Source: Cladopsammia gracilis (taxonomy: Eukaryota > Cnidaria > Anthozoa > Scleractinia > Dendrophylliidae). Taken from it: a DNA stretch of 64,000 bases. The stretch is taken from positions 1,229,501 to 1,293,500 of the forward strand of contig JAJGOT010000125.1 of NCBI GenBank assembly GCA_022457155.1, given 5' to 3'. This document shows positions 35,801-48,435 of this stretch, in pieces (within the stretch, counting starts at the first letter, position 1; every line of letters starts with the position of its first letter). Under the pieces are notes generated by a model, which ran no database searches, was not told the DNA's origin, and saw nothing but the letters and a program-made list of their open reading frames with translations. The position numbers and the translations under genes were made by a program.

Positions 35801-38800
35801 ACGAAATCCTATGATGTGACCATTCAAATGAAACCTCTTCAGCAGTACTTCTGCATGGTACCATTTGTTCTAACTTTTGAGTCTGTTGACGAAATCCTAT
35901 GATGTGACCATTCAAATGAAAGCTCTTCGGCAGTACTTTTGCATGGTGGCATTTGTTTTTCAATATTTTACAAAATGAAATTTGGGATTTTTCCCGAATT
36001 TTGATCTTTGGCACTTTTGGAAGTTAAAGGGTGAAGACAATTTTGCAAATTTTGTGGCTTACCTAGCCGCTACAGTTCTTTCTTTTCTAAGGGTCCCGTT
36101 GTTGTTACATTTGGGACGGATGAGTTTATATTCTGCGTTTGTCGCAGTTAAGAAAAGTTCGTGATACATATTATTTCGCTCTATTCTTCTCATATGCCCA
36201 CTTGAGGAAATATTGATAAGGTAAGGAGAAATTACATGTTGACCAAAGTTTCTTAGGGCTCACCTTGAAGCGCAAAAGAGCCGTTAAGTGAAGTGCCCAG
36301 GGCACCACCGGTTGTATTCACAGGAGTAGAAGATTTGACCAACGGGGACTGGGCCCGAGGGGGCGAGAAACCAGTCGGGGGTTTGGTGTTGGTGCCACTC
36401 ATTGCCATGGCAACCAAAGAAGAGTAGCGACCTTGGTGATCTTCGTCGGATGACTCGGACCAGTCTCCCTCGTCCGCGTGTCCGTTCACGATTGGCTGAA
36501 AAAAGACAGAAATTTTATAGATAGGATTACAAAGTGACCTATTGAAAGTGATATTTTTACGAGAACATTTTTGAACGACGATTTTTTAACGCAGCACGCG
36601 CGGTGTAGCAGAGCGCGTGGACGATTTATAAGTAAACACATTATTTATTAACAGTTAATGTTGTTACATAAACATCCTTCCGTGTTATATTAACCTTGTA
36701 TGGTGACAAACCCCGGCTGTGCTAGAGTTAAGCAAACTTCCGTTGAAACAACAAATAGCAAAACAACAACAAAGTGAAACGAAACAAAACAACAACATAC
36801 CTGCTCTCCTTCAGGTTTATCTGTGTCTCTCATACTTTTCCCGGTGCCAGGATTCCTTTAAATAGGTAAAGAAAAATGTATTTATCATGGCTCACGTAAC
36901 CCTTTATTCGGGGTGTTCTTTAGCTTGTATTCTCTATTTTCGAATTGCCCAGAATACACTTTGTTTGCCCCCCAAATTTTGCATCAACTATTGTTTTGAA
37001 ATGCTCTTGGGAATATAGTCCTCCCAAGAGCATTTACAAACAATAGTTTATGCAAAATTTGGGGGGCAAACAAAGTGTATTATTATACATTGGTGTCACT
37101 ACCTCGATTTTGATTGGCTATAAGCACGCAGCTAATTATTGCTTGCTGTTTCTGTTACGTCATACCTGCAGACAATAGTTTTATGCATGCAGAAGTGACG
37201 TCATACCTACAGACAATAGTTTTATGCATGTAGAAGTGACGTAAGTTGTTTACTTACAAGTTGACTGCTGTGCATTGATCACTTTTTTGTGCGCGCTCTT
37301 GTCTTTACAAGTGCAGCTCAGGAATATGCATAATAAAACAATTATTGGATTTGGTTTTCGCATGATAGCGATAATTATCAAGGCCTCAGTTTGTGTTATC
37401 CGCCTCAGCCTTCGGCTACGGCAGATAACACAAACTTTGGCCTTGATAATTATCGCTATCATGCTCAACCTCATCCAATAATTGTTAATTATGGGCAATT
37501 CGAAAATAGAGAATGTTTTGTTTTCCCAATGTTCATCATGTGATGTTACCCTAGAGAACTGTTTCTTTTAAAAAATTTTTCTTCACGTGCATATGTATGC
37601 ATAATTTATGTAATTCATACAGCTGGAAATGCATCATTTCTTTTATGCAGAAAAGCAGATAGAATTGGAGTATCATCGATCTGAGACTTGGTTAGGACAT
37701 CATTCTTCTGATCTTGAATTCCAATGGTCGCGCGTAAAAGGAACGTAAAAATAATCCGTAAAAACGCCGCGACAAGAATTAATCACAGTTGCACGCTCCG
37801 GGTTATGGACTCCTAATGCTGAAGAGAGGTTGCCATCATGGGAAGCTGAAAGACCGGTTGCATAAAAATTGGCGTTACAAATATTTTAAAGGTGTTTAGA
37901 AAAGAAACTACCTTATTACATGAAATTTTCGCGACACGTTAATTTCGCGATTTTGAGGTTCGCATATTTCGCGACACGTTAATTTCGCGATTTTGCGAGA
38001 ATTTTGCATTTTGACTCACTTTAATTTCGCGTTTTGAGTCAGACGCACTTTATTTCTTTGTCAATGTTATTTAACATGTCCCTGAATTTGATCAAACAAC
38101 TTAATCAACAATGTCCAAATAAACAGAAACGCAAATGATTATGTAAACAGTAACAAGAAAGATGTTCTCACAGTGTATACAAGGCACGGTTTGTAGTTCA
38201 TGCTTGAAGGACCAGAACATTACCACAGAATAGTTCAAATAGGCCATTTGCACGATGACGTCATTTGACTACTACTACCAGAATTCATTTCGTTTTTCCT
38301 TTCTTATTTAAATTTTGTAATCCCAGTGCGGTTTAAATAACAATAGCCCTAATTTGCACTACAAAATAAAAAACTGAAGGATTCTGGTAGTAGTAGTCAA
38401 ATGACGTCATCGTGCAAATGGCCTATTGATTGTTATAAACGTGTGTAATGGTAATAAAGTCGTTTTTTTAATTATTGACATAATGTGTATCACTTAATTT
38501 TCACGTCATGTTATTTTCGCGACATTTAATTTTCGCGTCACTTAAATTTCGCGATTTTTTTTAAATCGCGAAATTCGCGAAATTAACGTGTCGCGAAAAT
38601 TTCATGTAATAAGGTACTGAATACGCCAACTGGTCCAATAATATGAACTGAAATCTCTTGAAGACTATTGACTCAGCCTTCGGTTTTCGGAAATAATGTT
38701 GCTAAGCAACATAAAGTATCGAAGTAGCGTCATCCTCACGCGACAAACCGCGTGACTGCTTGCGCTTTTCAACAATTAGAGAACAAGGATCGAAAAGACT

Positions 38801-41800
38801 TAAAAGTGCTGATTGGCCAAAACACACTTTTTCGGTAATTACGTGACCGAAAACCCACATCTTGAAGTAAACTTGCAACAAGCAATCCGCTTCTTCTTTA
38901 ACACTGATAAAGAACTTGCGTGACATAGATGCGTGTTACGTGATAGGGTATGTCTCCTCAAACAGAGCGTCCCAAAAGGAGAGCTTTGCTGATTCAGTGT
39001 TGTGTGGCTAAAGGGAATGATGTGTGTCACGAAAAGTGCGGCGCCACAACAGAAGCATTACGTGATCCTGAGCCGTATTGTGTGACAAAACGAGGTGTGT
39101 TGCGTTACAAACACAAAGAACAAAGAGCCCCAAAGGTATTGTCACGCCATAGTCCTACCTGCCGTTTTCACCGTGGTCACGGTCGCTTCCCACACTGAGA
39201 CGCTTATCCGGGGTGAGTATGGATACTTCAGGCGCTTGGTTCAGTTCCGTAGTCCTCTGTCTCGCCGCTTCAAACGTAGCACTTAGCTGGTCCCGTTCCT
39301 CGAGGATTTGACGCGATTTTTGTTCAAGTTCCGCCCGGCGTTGCCTGCAGAACAAGCAGGAGAAACAAAGACAAAGAAGTAAATGTGAAGTCTGAATTGT
39401 CAACCGCTTTCTCGCGGTTTACACTTCAGACTAGTATAGGTAAATGCAGTGCGGCTCGGTTATGAAATACGTTCACTGCATTCACTTGGTCATGAGAATT
39501 GAGTCCTCCACTCACGACCTTCCGCACGCTACATGGATGCTCCAACCACTGAGCTACAGCAAGATGAAAGTAAACTGTGTTCAGTTTGTCTCGAGTATAC
39601 AGGACTTCAAGATCAAATACAGAGATTCGTGTAGTGATAAAGATAGTGAACTGAATGTGTGAATGTAAAGCTCGGTTATGCAATAAATGAACTATATCCA
39701 GTTAGTCACGAGCATGGAGATACAGGAGATTATGGTAGAAGTTTGGCGAAAATAGATTAGTAGAGGTTACATCCTAGGCCCAATCTGAGGAAACGTTGAG
39801 AGTTCCGTAAGAATGCTTGAGAGTTGAGCAAACGAGTGCGAGAGTTTGAAATTGCATTTACTGAATAAAAAGCTACTTGCATTCAAACTCTTCGATAGCG
39901 CACGAGTCGCCGATAGCGCACGAGAGTCACCAATAGCGCAGGAGGGTCGCCGATAGTACACGATGGTCGCCGATAGCCCACGAGGGTTGCCGATAGAGCC
40001 CGAGGGTCTTCGATAGCGCACGAGGGTCGCCAAAAGCCCGGCCAAAAGCGCATGAAAGTTTCCTGCGAAACAACTGCATGCCACAGCTCCAAATCCAGTC
40101 GGCACTTGTCGTTCGCTCTGGGTTTAAGACAACTTCCATTTGACTGGTTGGCGAAACTAAAGGCGAGTTAAAATGAAATGATTTTCAGCGCAACATTGTT
40201 GCGTTAAAAATCACCACTACATAAAAGATCTCGATGAGCTGTAACGGGACATCTTACTGTGCCAGCATGTTACGAGGTTTTTAAAAGACAGTTACAAAAA
40301 CATGCAACATGTTACCATGACAAAATGTTGTGCAAAAAAATAAAATCGTCGTTAAAATTGTCAAGCATGTAATATCAGCTAAATGCACGGCTCATACAAG
40401 AACAAAGGAAACGAGATCGTAAACAATTTAATCGTCTATGCGCTCTCGTTGTTTCTCGTATGCTCTTATGAAATTAAAAACTACTAAACTGTTCTTGATA
40501 ATCGCAGAAATCACAATATTTTCCTGTAATTTTAGCGCCAACTCCGACGCGCTCCCATCAAGTTTGAAAATTTTTCAAATCTTATCTTTAAGAAAACAGT
40601 TTCGAAAGGTTATTTTCATGAACAAAAGCGTTTACCATTAAACATCCTTGAAATAATACAAAATGGTCAACATAGACTAAGCCAAGCCAAACCAACCTAA
40701 CATAAGCTTACTTCGATATCAATAACAGGTGTCGACTTACTAAAAGTAATGAATGCCCTCGTCAACTTTCGCTGACTTCAGCCGGTTCTTCTCTGAATCG
40801 TACTAAAATTTCACCATATGAAGTCCGCCTGGACAATAACGGACCGTGGTAGCGCCTTTGCGTTATGGTTAACGCAACAGTCTTAACGGCAAAATCAAAA
40901 ATTACATGGAAGCAAACAAATTGCAGTGCGGTTATTCCGTTGCGCTATGAATCAACGGCAACACCTTAGCGCGCGCTTAACCTCGTGGGCAGAGCGATAA
41001 CTGTTACGTCACAAAGAGCACGAGTTTTGTTGCTCAGAAACTTTTTTGACGAAAACCGCGGGCTCAGTATCTTCGAATTCGTTTTCATGGAGTAGTGATG
41101 ATCATCTTAAACTAATTTAAAATCAAAATTTAGCAACGGAAGCAAGTTCAAATACAACAATAACTGCACAAAAAATCGTATGTGTTAACTGGCCTTAAGG
41201 GGAAGACTCTTTTTTTAGGAAAGGTTTTTTACCTGTTGTTAAGCTCGGCCAGCTTAGCACTGGTTTCTTGATCCAAGCGGTTCCTCTGTGCTTCCAGCTC
41301 CTTCACCTGTTGATGTTCCAGTTCTATGGAAGATAAACATGAAAGATCAGCGCTGAAGTTCTCCTCAATGTTCAACATACAATCTCAATATTTCCCCATG
41401 GGTGAATTTGGTTTTTAAGAAGTCAAGAAGCAAGGCAGGTGTCGGAAACCGGGAGAATAATCCATTTTTCCGTATTACACAAAGATCAAGATCTTTTAGC
41501 GAATTCGAGCAACAATATCAAAGAAACTAAACATCATTGCTGGTCTTAATCAAAGGCTCCGAAGAGCCAACCCATGATTAAGAAATATTCAACGCAATAT
41601 TTCGAGAAGCTTATGTTTTCACACTGACACGGTTCGATCTGTTTTTTTTTTTTTTTTGTGACTTTGTTTTAATGGCTGTAGTATACTTCCAAACTGCCTA
41701 AACTCGTCATTTGTTTACTGTGGCATTGACGTTTGTTTTTGCTTAAAGGGACACTGTCCCGCTAAAATAGCAAAATTTCGCTGAGCTTCCATTTCCACGT

Positions 41801-44800
41801 TATATCGCCAAATACCACCAAATATACAACTTAGTTGGATAAAAAGATTCTATAGAGCAAAACAAAAGCAGTAGTTTGGAGATAAAGTGCAGGATTGCAA
41901 GGATTGAAGTGGATTACAGTTCATCAAAAACACGTTATTTCAGCCGGGACAGTGTCCCTTTACAGAAATTATATATCCATTGTGATCATTGGAGTATATT
42001 GAAAATTATTCGAAGATAAAGCAGTCTGTGACAATTCATAACAATGTATTAATATATTATGTAAAATACGTAAAGCTTCAATCGAGCAAAAACTGGGACA
42101 ATTGGTTAATTTTGGTCTCTTAGCGCATAAAAAAAGAACTTAATCCGAAGTGACAATCATACATTTTGAATTTTACCCTCTTAAGAACTGTCTACACTAT
42201 ACTATAGTGTCCGTAATAAAAGAGGTTCAGTTTTATATGAATCTACTCGCTGCGACACAAATTTAGTGTCCGTTGCCCGTAACACAGAGGGTCCGTATTA
42301 TAGATGTTATTTTAATAGAAAAGAAATGGAGATTTTGCAAGGAACAAATGAAGTATCCGTAATAAAGAGGTGTCCGTAAAGATAGGTTTGACGGTAGAAC
42401 ACTTAAGGAGCGGAAGGGTATAGAACTTAATATTTTGCAAACACGTAGCAATTAAAATAAAACAAGCCTTGCTTGTTTTCAGAAGGATCAACCGAAATCT
42501 TTTCGAATGTGTCAGCGAAAGATATATTTCACACTTGATTGACTTCAAATATTTATGGCAAATTTGAGTCTGGGGCAACACAACGCAGGATACTTCTTTG
42601 AAATTTCTCCGCTTTGCCTCAAAAGCTCTCAGGATTTGTTGTGCCAAGATCTCGCATTATTCTTATCTTATGCTGGTGCTAGTCTGTGGCGAAAAATAAA
42701 AATGTATTTTGCGAGATATTTGAAAGCAAACATCCCTACTTGAAAGTACCATTCAGTAGCTTTCATTCGAATGGCCACACTCTAGCATTCCCCCAACAGA
42801 ATAACACATTTTATGACATTTTAAAATTGTTCGCTTACCTTAACTTACAGAAGCTGTACATTTTGGACGACAGCTTTGGATAGACCGGCTGACCACGAAT
42901 TCTTTGCGTCGAAATAGCCGTCCAGGACAAATTAGCAGACGTCTTCTACACTTTTAAAAACTTGAAAGAAATGCTTTACGCTCGTTTAAGTTCATCTTCT
43001 ACGTTGATTTATGTGGTGTTTAAAAGCGTTAACGCCAAAATTTCTTCATCCGTGAAACTCGTAAACAAAGTTATAGAGATGTAAATTTATTTAAATGAAC
43101 GCGTCGCTAAAGGCACAAAGCAAGCCAAGCGTCATGTCCAGTGCAAACAATGCAATGACAGCTAAGAGCTTCATATCACTTATTTATTTTTTTAAAATTT
43201 GAGAAGATTGCGACGATTAAATGGTTCAAAACATTGCACTATGAAACCGGGAAATTCTGTTGCACCGCAAAACAAATGCCGTCAATATGGTCTACACTTT
43301 TTCGCCTAATATGATTACCTTTATGGGGCAGATTCATGCTAACTAAAGTGATTCTTTCGCATGTGCGTTGATAATGACATCTAATGAACGTCTTTGTATT
43401 GGTTGGAGACGATAAAAAATCACAAGGGAACTTAAAAAGCAGAAGAAGGGAAGGAAGGCATAATCCATCAGTCAGTCAGCCAGTCAGAAAATCAATCAGT
43501 CAGTCAATAAGTCAGTCCGTCAGACAATCAGTCAACCAGTCAGTTAGTCAGTTAACCAGTCAGTCAGTCAGTCAGTCAGTCAGGTCAGTCGGTTAGTCAC
43601 TTAGACAGCCATTGAGTGAGTGAGTGAGTGAGCCAATCAGTGAGTCAATCAGTCAGTCAATCAGCCCAGACTGTCAGTCAATCAATCGGTCAGTCAGTCA
43701 GTCAGTCAGTAAATTAGTCAGTCTGAGTCAGTGCATCGATAAATCGACAGTCAGCCAGTAAGTTACCGGTAGCCAGTCATTTAGTTAAGCAAGTCAGACA
43801 GACAGTCAGTCATCCACACAATCCACTGCAACCCAGTCAGGTCATTCGATCAATAAAATAATCAATCAATCAATCAGTCACGACAACCACGCAAAAAAAG
43901 TTGTCAATCATTCGATCATTTAATCGCTTAGTTAGTCATTTCTTCAACTAATCTGTCAATTGGTCAAAACAGTCAGTGAGTGAGACTGAGATCAATCATT
44001 CGGTCAGTCAAGTCAATTCATACTGAATCACTCCGCTTACCTTTCTTGGTGTTCACAGCCTGTTCTTCTGCCTCCAGCCTCTGCAGTTTCTTCTCCGCTT
44101 CCTTCAGCTCCTCTCCCTGCCGCCGGTGCCGCAATGCTCCCTCGATCCGCGTCAAGCCTTCTTCCTGCTGAATCTGCCGCAGTTTTAAGGCAGCTTCTTC
44201 AGCTTTCTGCTCTTCCTCCTTCCTCTTTCTAACGGCTTCTTCCAACGCTGTTTTCTCCTTGTCCACATTCATCTCGTACATTCTTTTCCACTCCTCTAGT
44301 TCAGCCTGACAATCACATGATAAATTAATGTTGAGCCAGAAGCAGCAGCAACAACAACAACAACAACAACAACAACAACTTTATTTAGAGTGGTTTTCAA
44401 TTGTGTCGAAAGTCATTTCGCGATTGCTTTGGTTTCGCATTGCTACGCTTTGTGATAGGCTAAAAATCTCGCGCCAAATTTCAATTTCTCAACCAATTAG
44501 AAGTAACACCGAAACCAATTGTGACTACAGCTGTAACTCGCATGCGTTTTCCCGCGCTTGGCTTAGGGACAGAGCCGGAAACTGTCCGCAATCCAAGCGA
44601 GTTAACGCAACGGCTACCAGTCGTTTATGTGTTTCGATTTCTTCCTTGGAGCGTGTGCTAGTGCATGACGTAGCATGGCGTTGCGACACTCATGAATTGC
44701 GTGCACAGTAAGATTGCGCATAAACAATTAGTGTCTGTAGAACGGGTATGCACTGTGATTCAGAACCTGTAATATGTCATGACTTGGTACTCACCTGTTC

Positions 44801-47800
44801 TTGAGAGCCCTCCATAGGTAGAGAGGAGTATGACTGGTTTTTCTGCACAACTGTCACCACCTCTTGGACCGGAATTCTCTCAGGCTCCGGGCGTTTTGTT
44901 CTCTCTTCGAGTTCTCGTTCGCGCTGCGCCATTTCCTCTTCAAAACGACGCTCCTTTTCTAACAGCTCCTCTTGTTTTCGTCGATAAGCGTGCAACAGCT
45001 GTTCAGCTTCTTCATCAGCTGTTCTCTGCTTCTGAAGGCGATCATCCTCCTCCTTAGCACGTTGTTCCTCCATCGCGATCCGTTCCCGCTCCAATCTATC
45101 TTCATACTCTCGCTTCTGTAGTTCCATTTCCTCCTCTTTCAACCTCATCTGCCTCTCAAGTTCTCGCTCTTTTTCACGCTCCAAGGCTCGCATTTCTTCC
45201 TCCTGTACCTCTTTAAGTCTCTCTATTTCTTCTTCTCGCTTTCGGCGTTCCTCGTCTTGTTCTCGCTCAAGCTGAAGTCTTTCTTCTTCTCTTTGTCGCA
45301 ACTGACGATCTAGTTCTTCCTCTTTCTCTCGTTCTTCTCTTTCTTTCTCGCGCCTTTCTTCTTCCCTTCTCCTTCGCTCATTTTCTTCATCTTGTTTCCG
45401 TCTTCTTTCTTTTTCCTCCTCTTCTTCTTTCTTCCTCCTTCTTTCATCTTCTTCTCGTTCTTTCCTCTCCATCTCCATCTCCAATTCCAGTTCTGCTTGC
45501 AGTTCTCTGGCAAGAGCATCTTCCTTTTCTTTCTCTTCCTTTTCCCATTGCAGCATTCTCTGTTTTTCTTTCTCCTTCATTTTAAGAACAAAATATATTA
45601 GAAATTATGAATACGTAACTCTTTCATTCTTAACAGTGACCAAATTTCAAATTTAACACCAGAAAAATGAAATTCCGAATTCCACCCTCCCTCCCCCAAG
45701 CGTGTACGCTTTCTAGTTGTGAGCGCTTATCGTGTCAGGCGTAGCTAACCGCGGTTCTGTGCTGAATAGTCTGAGGATTTCAAAAGTAAGAACCACAAAG
45801 CATGAACCAAGAATGAATTCTTTCATTTAACCCTTTCACTCCCAGAGTCAATTATGGAGACATGTTAACCGCGGTCAAACGAGAGAAATTTGCAAAAGTT
45901 ACGCAAAGTACTTAAAAGTTAAGGTTGTCATTTTCACTGTTTAAAGTTTAATATATTGCCAATACACTGTCAATTTACCAAACGTTTTGAAAGTTTACCA
46001 AAAAAGTTCTAAGCGTTTAAAAACTGTGAACTGCAGAATTGTCGGCGCCATTTGCCAACATAATTTTGATCAGGCGCAGAGTTTTGGTCAGTTTTCAACG
46101 GAAAAAAGCTCATCATTTTGAGAAAAATTAAAAGATAGTAACGTCAACTAGTTTTTTTTTTTTTGCATCCTTGCTCATATTTCCATTTAATGTTAAATAA
46201 AATCCCACTAAATAAAACGAAAAACGCCTCGGACGTTTGACCGCGGTGGAGGAGACATGTAGTGTATTTCTAAAGTTTGAGTCTGTGGACGAAATTCAAT
46301 GGTGTGACCATTCAAATAAAACTTCTTCGGCAGTACTTTTGCATGGTACCATTTGTTCTAACTTTTGAGTCTGTTGATGAAATCCAATGGTGTGACCATT
46401 GAAATAAAAGTTCTTCGGCAGTACTTTCGCATGGTACCATTTGTTTTTCAATATTTTCAGTACAAAATGAAATTTGGAATCGCTCTTGAATTTTGATTTT
46501 TAGCAGTCTTGGGAGTTAAACCGTTAAACAACTCACCTTCTCTCGCTCTTCTTCATCTTTTTGTGCCTTTTTGAGCGCTCTTTCCTTCTCCCACTCGCTC
46601 TCCGATTCTGTGACTTCAGAATCACTCTCGTTAGCACCAGACTTTCTCGGAGATGCAACCGACGGTTTCGCAGCCTCAGCATCTCTTGCTGCACTGCTGG
46701 GCAGTGGACTTCTCGTACCAAACAAGCTACTGCCTCGGGTGGTGTCGGGGCCATCTGATGGCAGAATATCCTGGATAAAATAAAACGCGGAGTTCATCAA
46801 TATACAGAAAATATCATTATTCCATATGGGCAATACGGCTGAGTATTTTATTCATATGGGATTTATAGCCTAACTTATCAAAATAACCGTGTTGAAAATT
46901 TTGCGGAGTGTTTAAAAACCCAAACCAAAGTAATTACTCTGACCAATCACAACGGACACAGACAATCCAATGAACCAATCAGAACTCGAAGGAAATACAT
47001 GTAGCTGGTGCCAAGCGCGGGAAAACGCGTGCGAGCAAGTCGTGATTGATATTGGTTTTACTTCTGATTGGTCGAGAAAGTGGCGCGAGATTTTTTAACC
47101 AATCGCAAAGCGTAGCAATGCAAAACAAAAGCAATTGCGTCAGTCAGTCAGTCGAAATATTATTAATAAAAAAAGACGGTCACTTACCGCATCTGAGCTA
47201 TCCCAAGCAGACTCCTCTATATAATGACAAAGAAAGAAAACGCCAAATTACTGAGAGATTGATACTTGCCAAAACGTTCATTCCGCCTCAGCGTGTTTTT
47301 TGCATAAAAATTAATGCTGGTATTTCGCCAATTTTAAGTCACTCAAAAGACAAAGCTGACATCAATCAAACCCTCCATTAATGGACCAGTGTTGTTTAAA
47401 AATACTCTACAAAAAATACATTGTTAGTGTCTCTAGATCTGGCTGAAATTATTGCAGCTAGCCTACGTAGCAACATAGCAGCCGTTTACTTTCCGAGAGA
47501 GCGCCAGAGACGCGTAAAGGCATGAGGCGCGAAGAGCAATTTTTTCGCTCCTTTTCGCACCCCATGCCTTCGCGCGTCTTCCGCGCCCTCGGAAGGAAAA
47601 CGACTGCTAGGTTAGATTGCAGCTTGAAAAAATTGGATAAAGAGGTTAGTTTCTAAACAAAATTGTGGTGCTACGTCGGCGGGAGACTGAAACACTAAAA
47701 TATAGTTTAATCAACTGAGTTGATAACGTAAATTGGCCACCGCGAAGATGTTTTTACCTTTTCTAGTTTAGGAACCAAGAACAAAATTAACTTTTACCTT

Positions 47801-48371
47801 CACTTTGACTTTCGTCATCAGGTTTGACAGGTTCATCCGGTTTAGCGGATTTGCGCTGACCGTCTTTCGTCGCGGGCTCTTTATCTGACATTCCACTAAT
47901 GTCAGGATCTGAGACAGAACTGACAGAGCTGACGAGATCGACATCCAGCTTTGGAGGAACTAAAAAGCAAAGAAACACATATTAAACAAATTGGAAATAA
48001 AGACAAAAAAAAGGTTCTAAAGAAACTGTACATGTGTTGTTGCTTTGGCAGGTAAGTTGGAATATTTGGTTAATTTTCAAATAATTACTCTTTGTCGGAT
48101 AAAACCACTGAAATAGTCGGTAAGGTAAACCTTGTTTAATCTCACCAATTTCTTTCTTTTCAGTCGGTTTTTTATCGTCGGTTTGTTCCCGCGGTTTTTG
48201 CGTGGATGTCAGCGGTTGCGGCGAGGGAGTAAATCCAGAGCTTGGCCTGGCCAGCGGTTCATCGTCCTCGTCATCAAGTGGAGGCTCGCTGAAGGACAAA
48301 TCCTCGTCATCATTCCCCTCTCCACCACTTGATAAGCTGAAGTCTAGATTGTGCTCTGTTGATTAGATTTG

Positions 48372-48435
<64 letters not shown>

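Noticed and set aside
39500..39580. Possible tRNA gene on the minus strand
   Set aside because: Good A box but a degenerate B box and no consistent cloverleaf; better explained as a SINE head.
39767..40139. Minus-strand frames rich in ALSATLVRYRRPS
   Set aside because: Translation of a ~20-bp minisatellite.
43384..43596. Frame with SQSVSQSVRQSV repeats
   Set aside because: Translation of the (CAGT)n array.
45310..45601. Lys- or Phe-rich frames over exon 18
   Set aside because: Shadows of the ER/K helix exon.
43466..48434. Tetranucleotide arrays as possible CRISPR-like repeats
   Set aside because: No constant repeat with unique spacers of fixed length; plain microsatellites in a eukaryotic intron.
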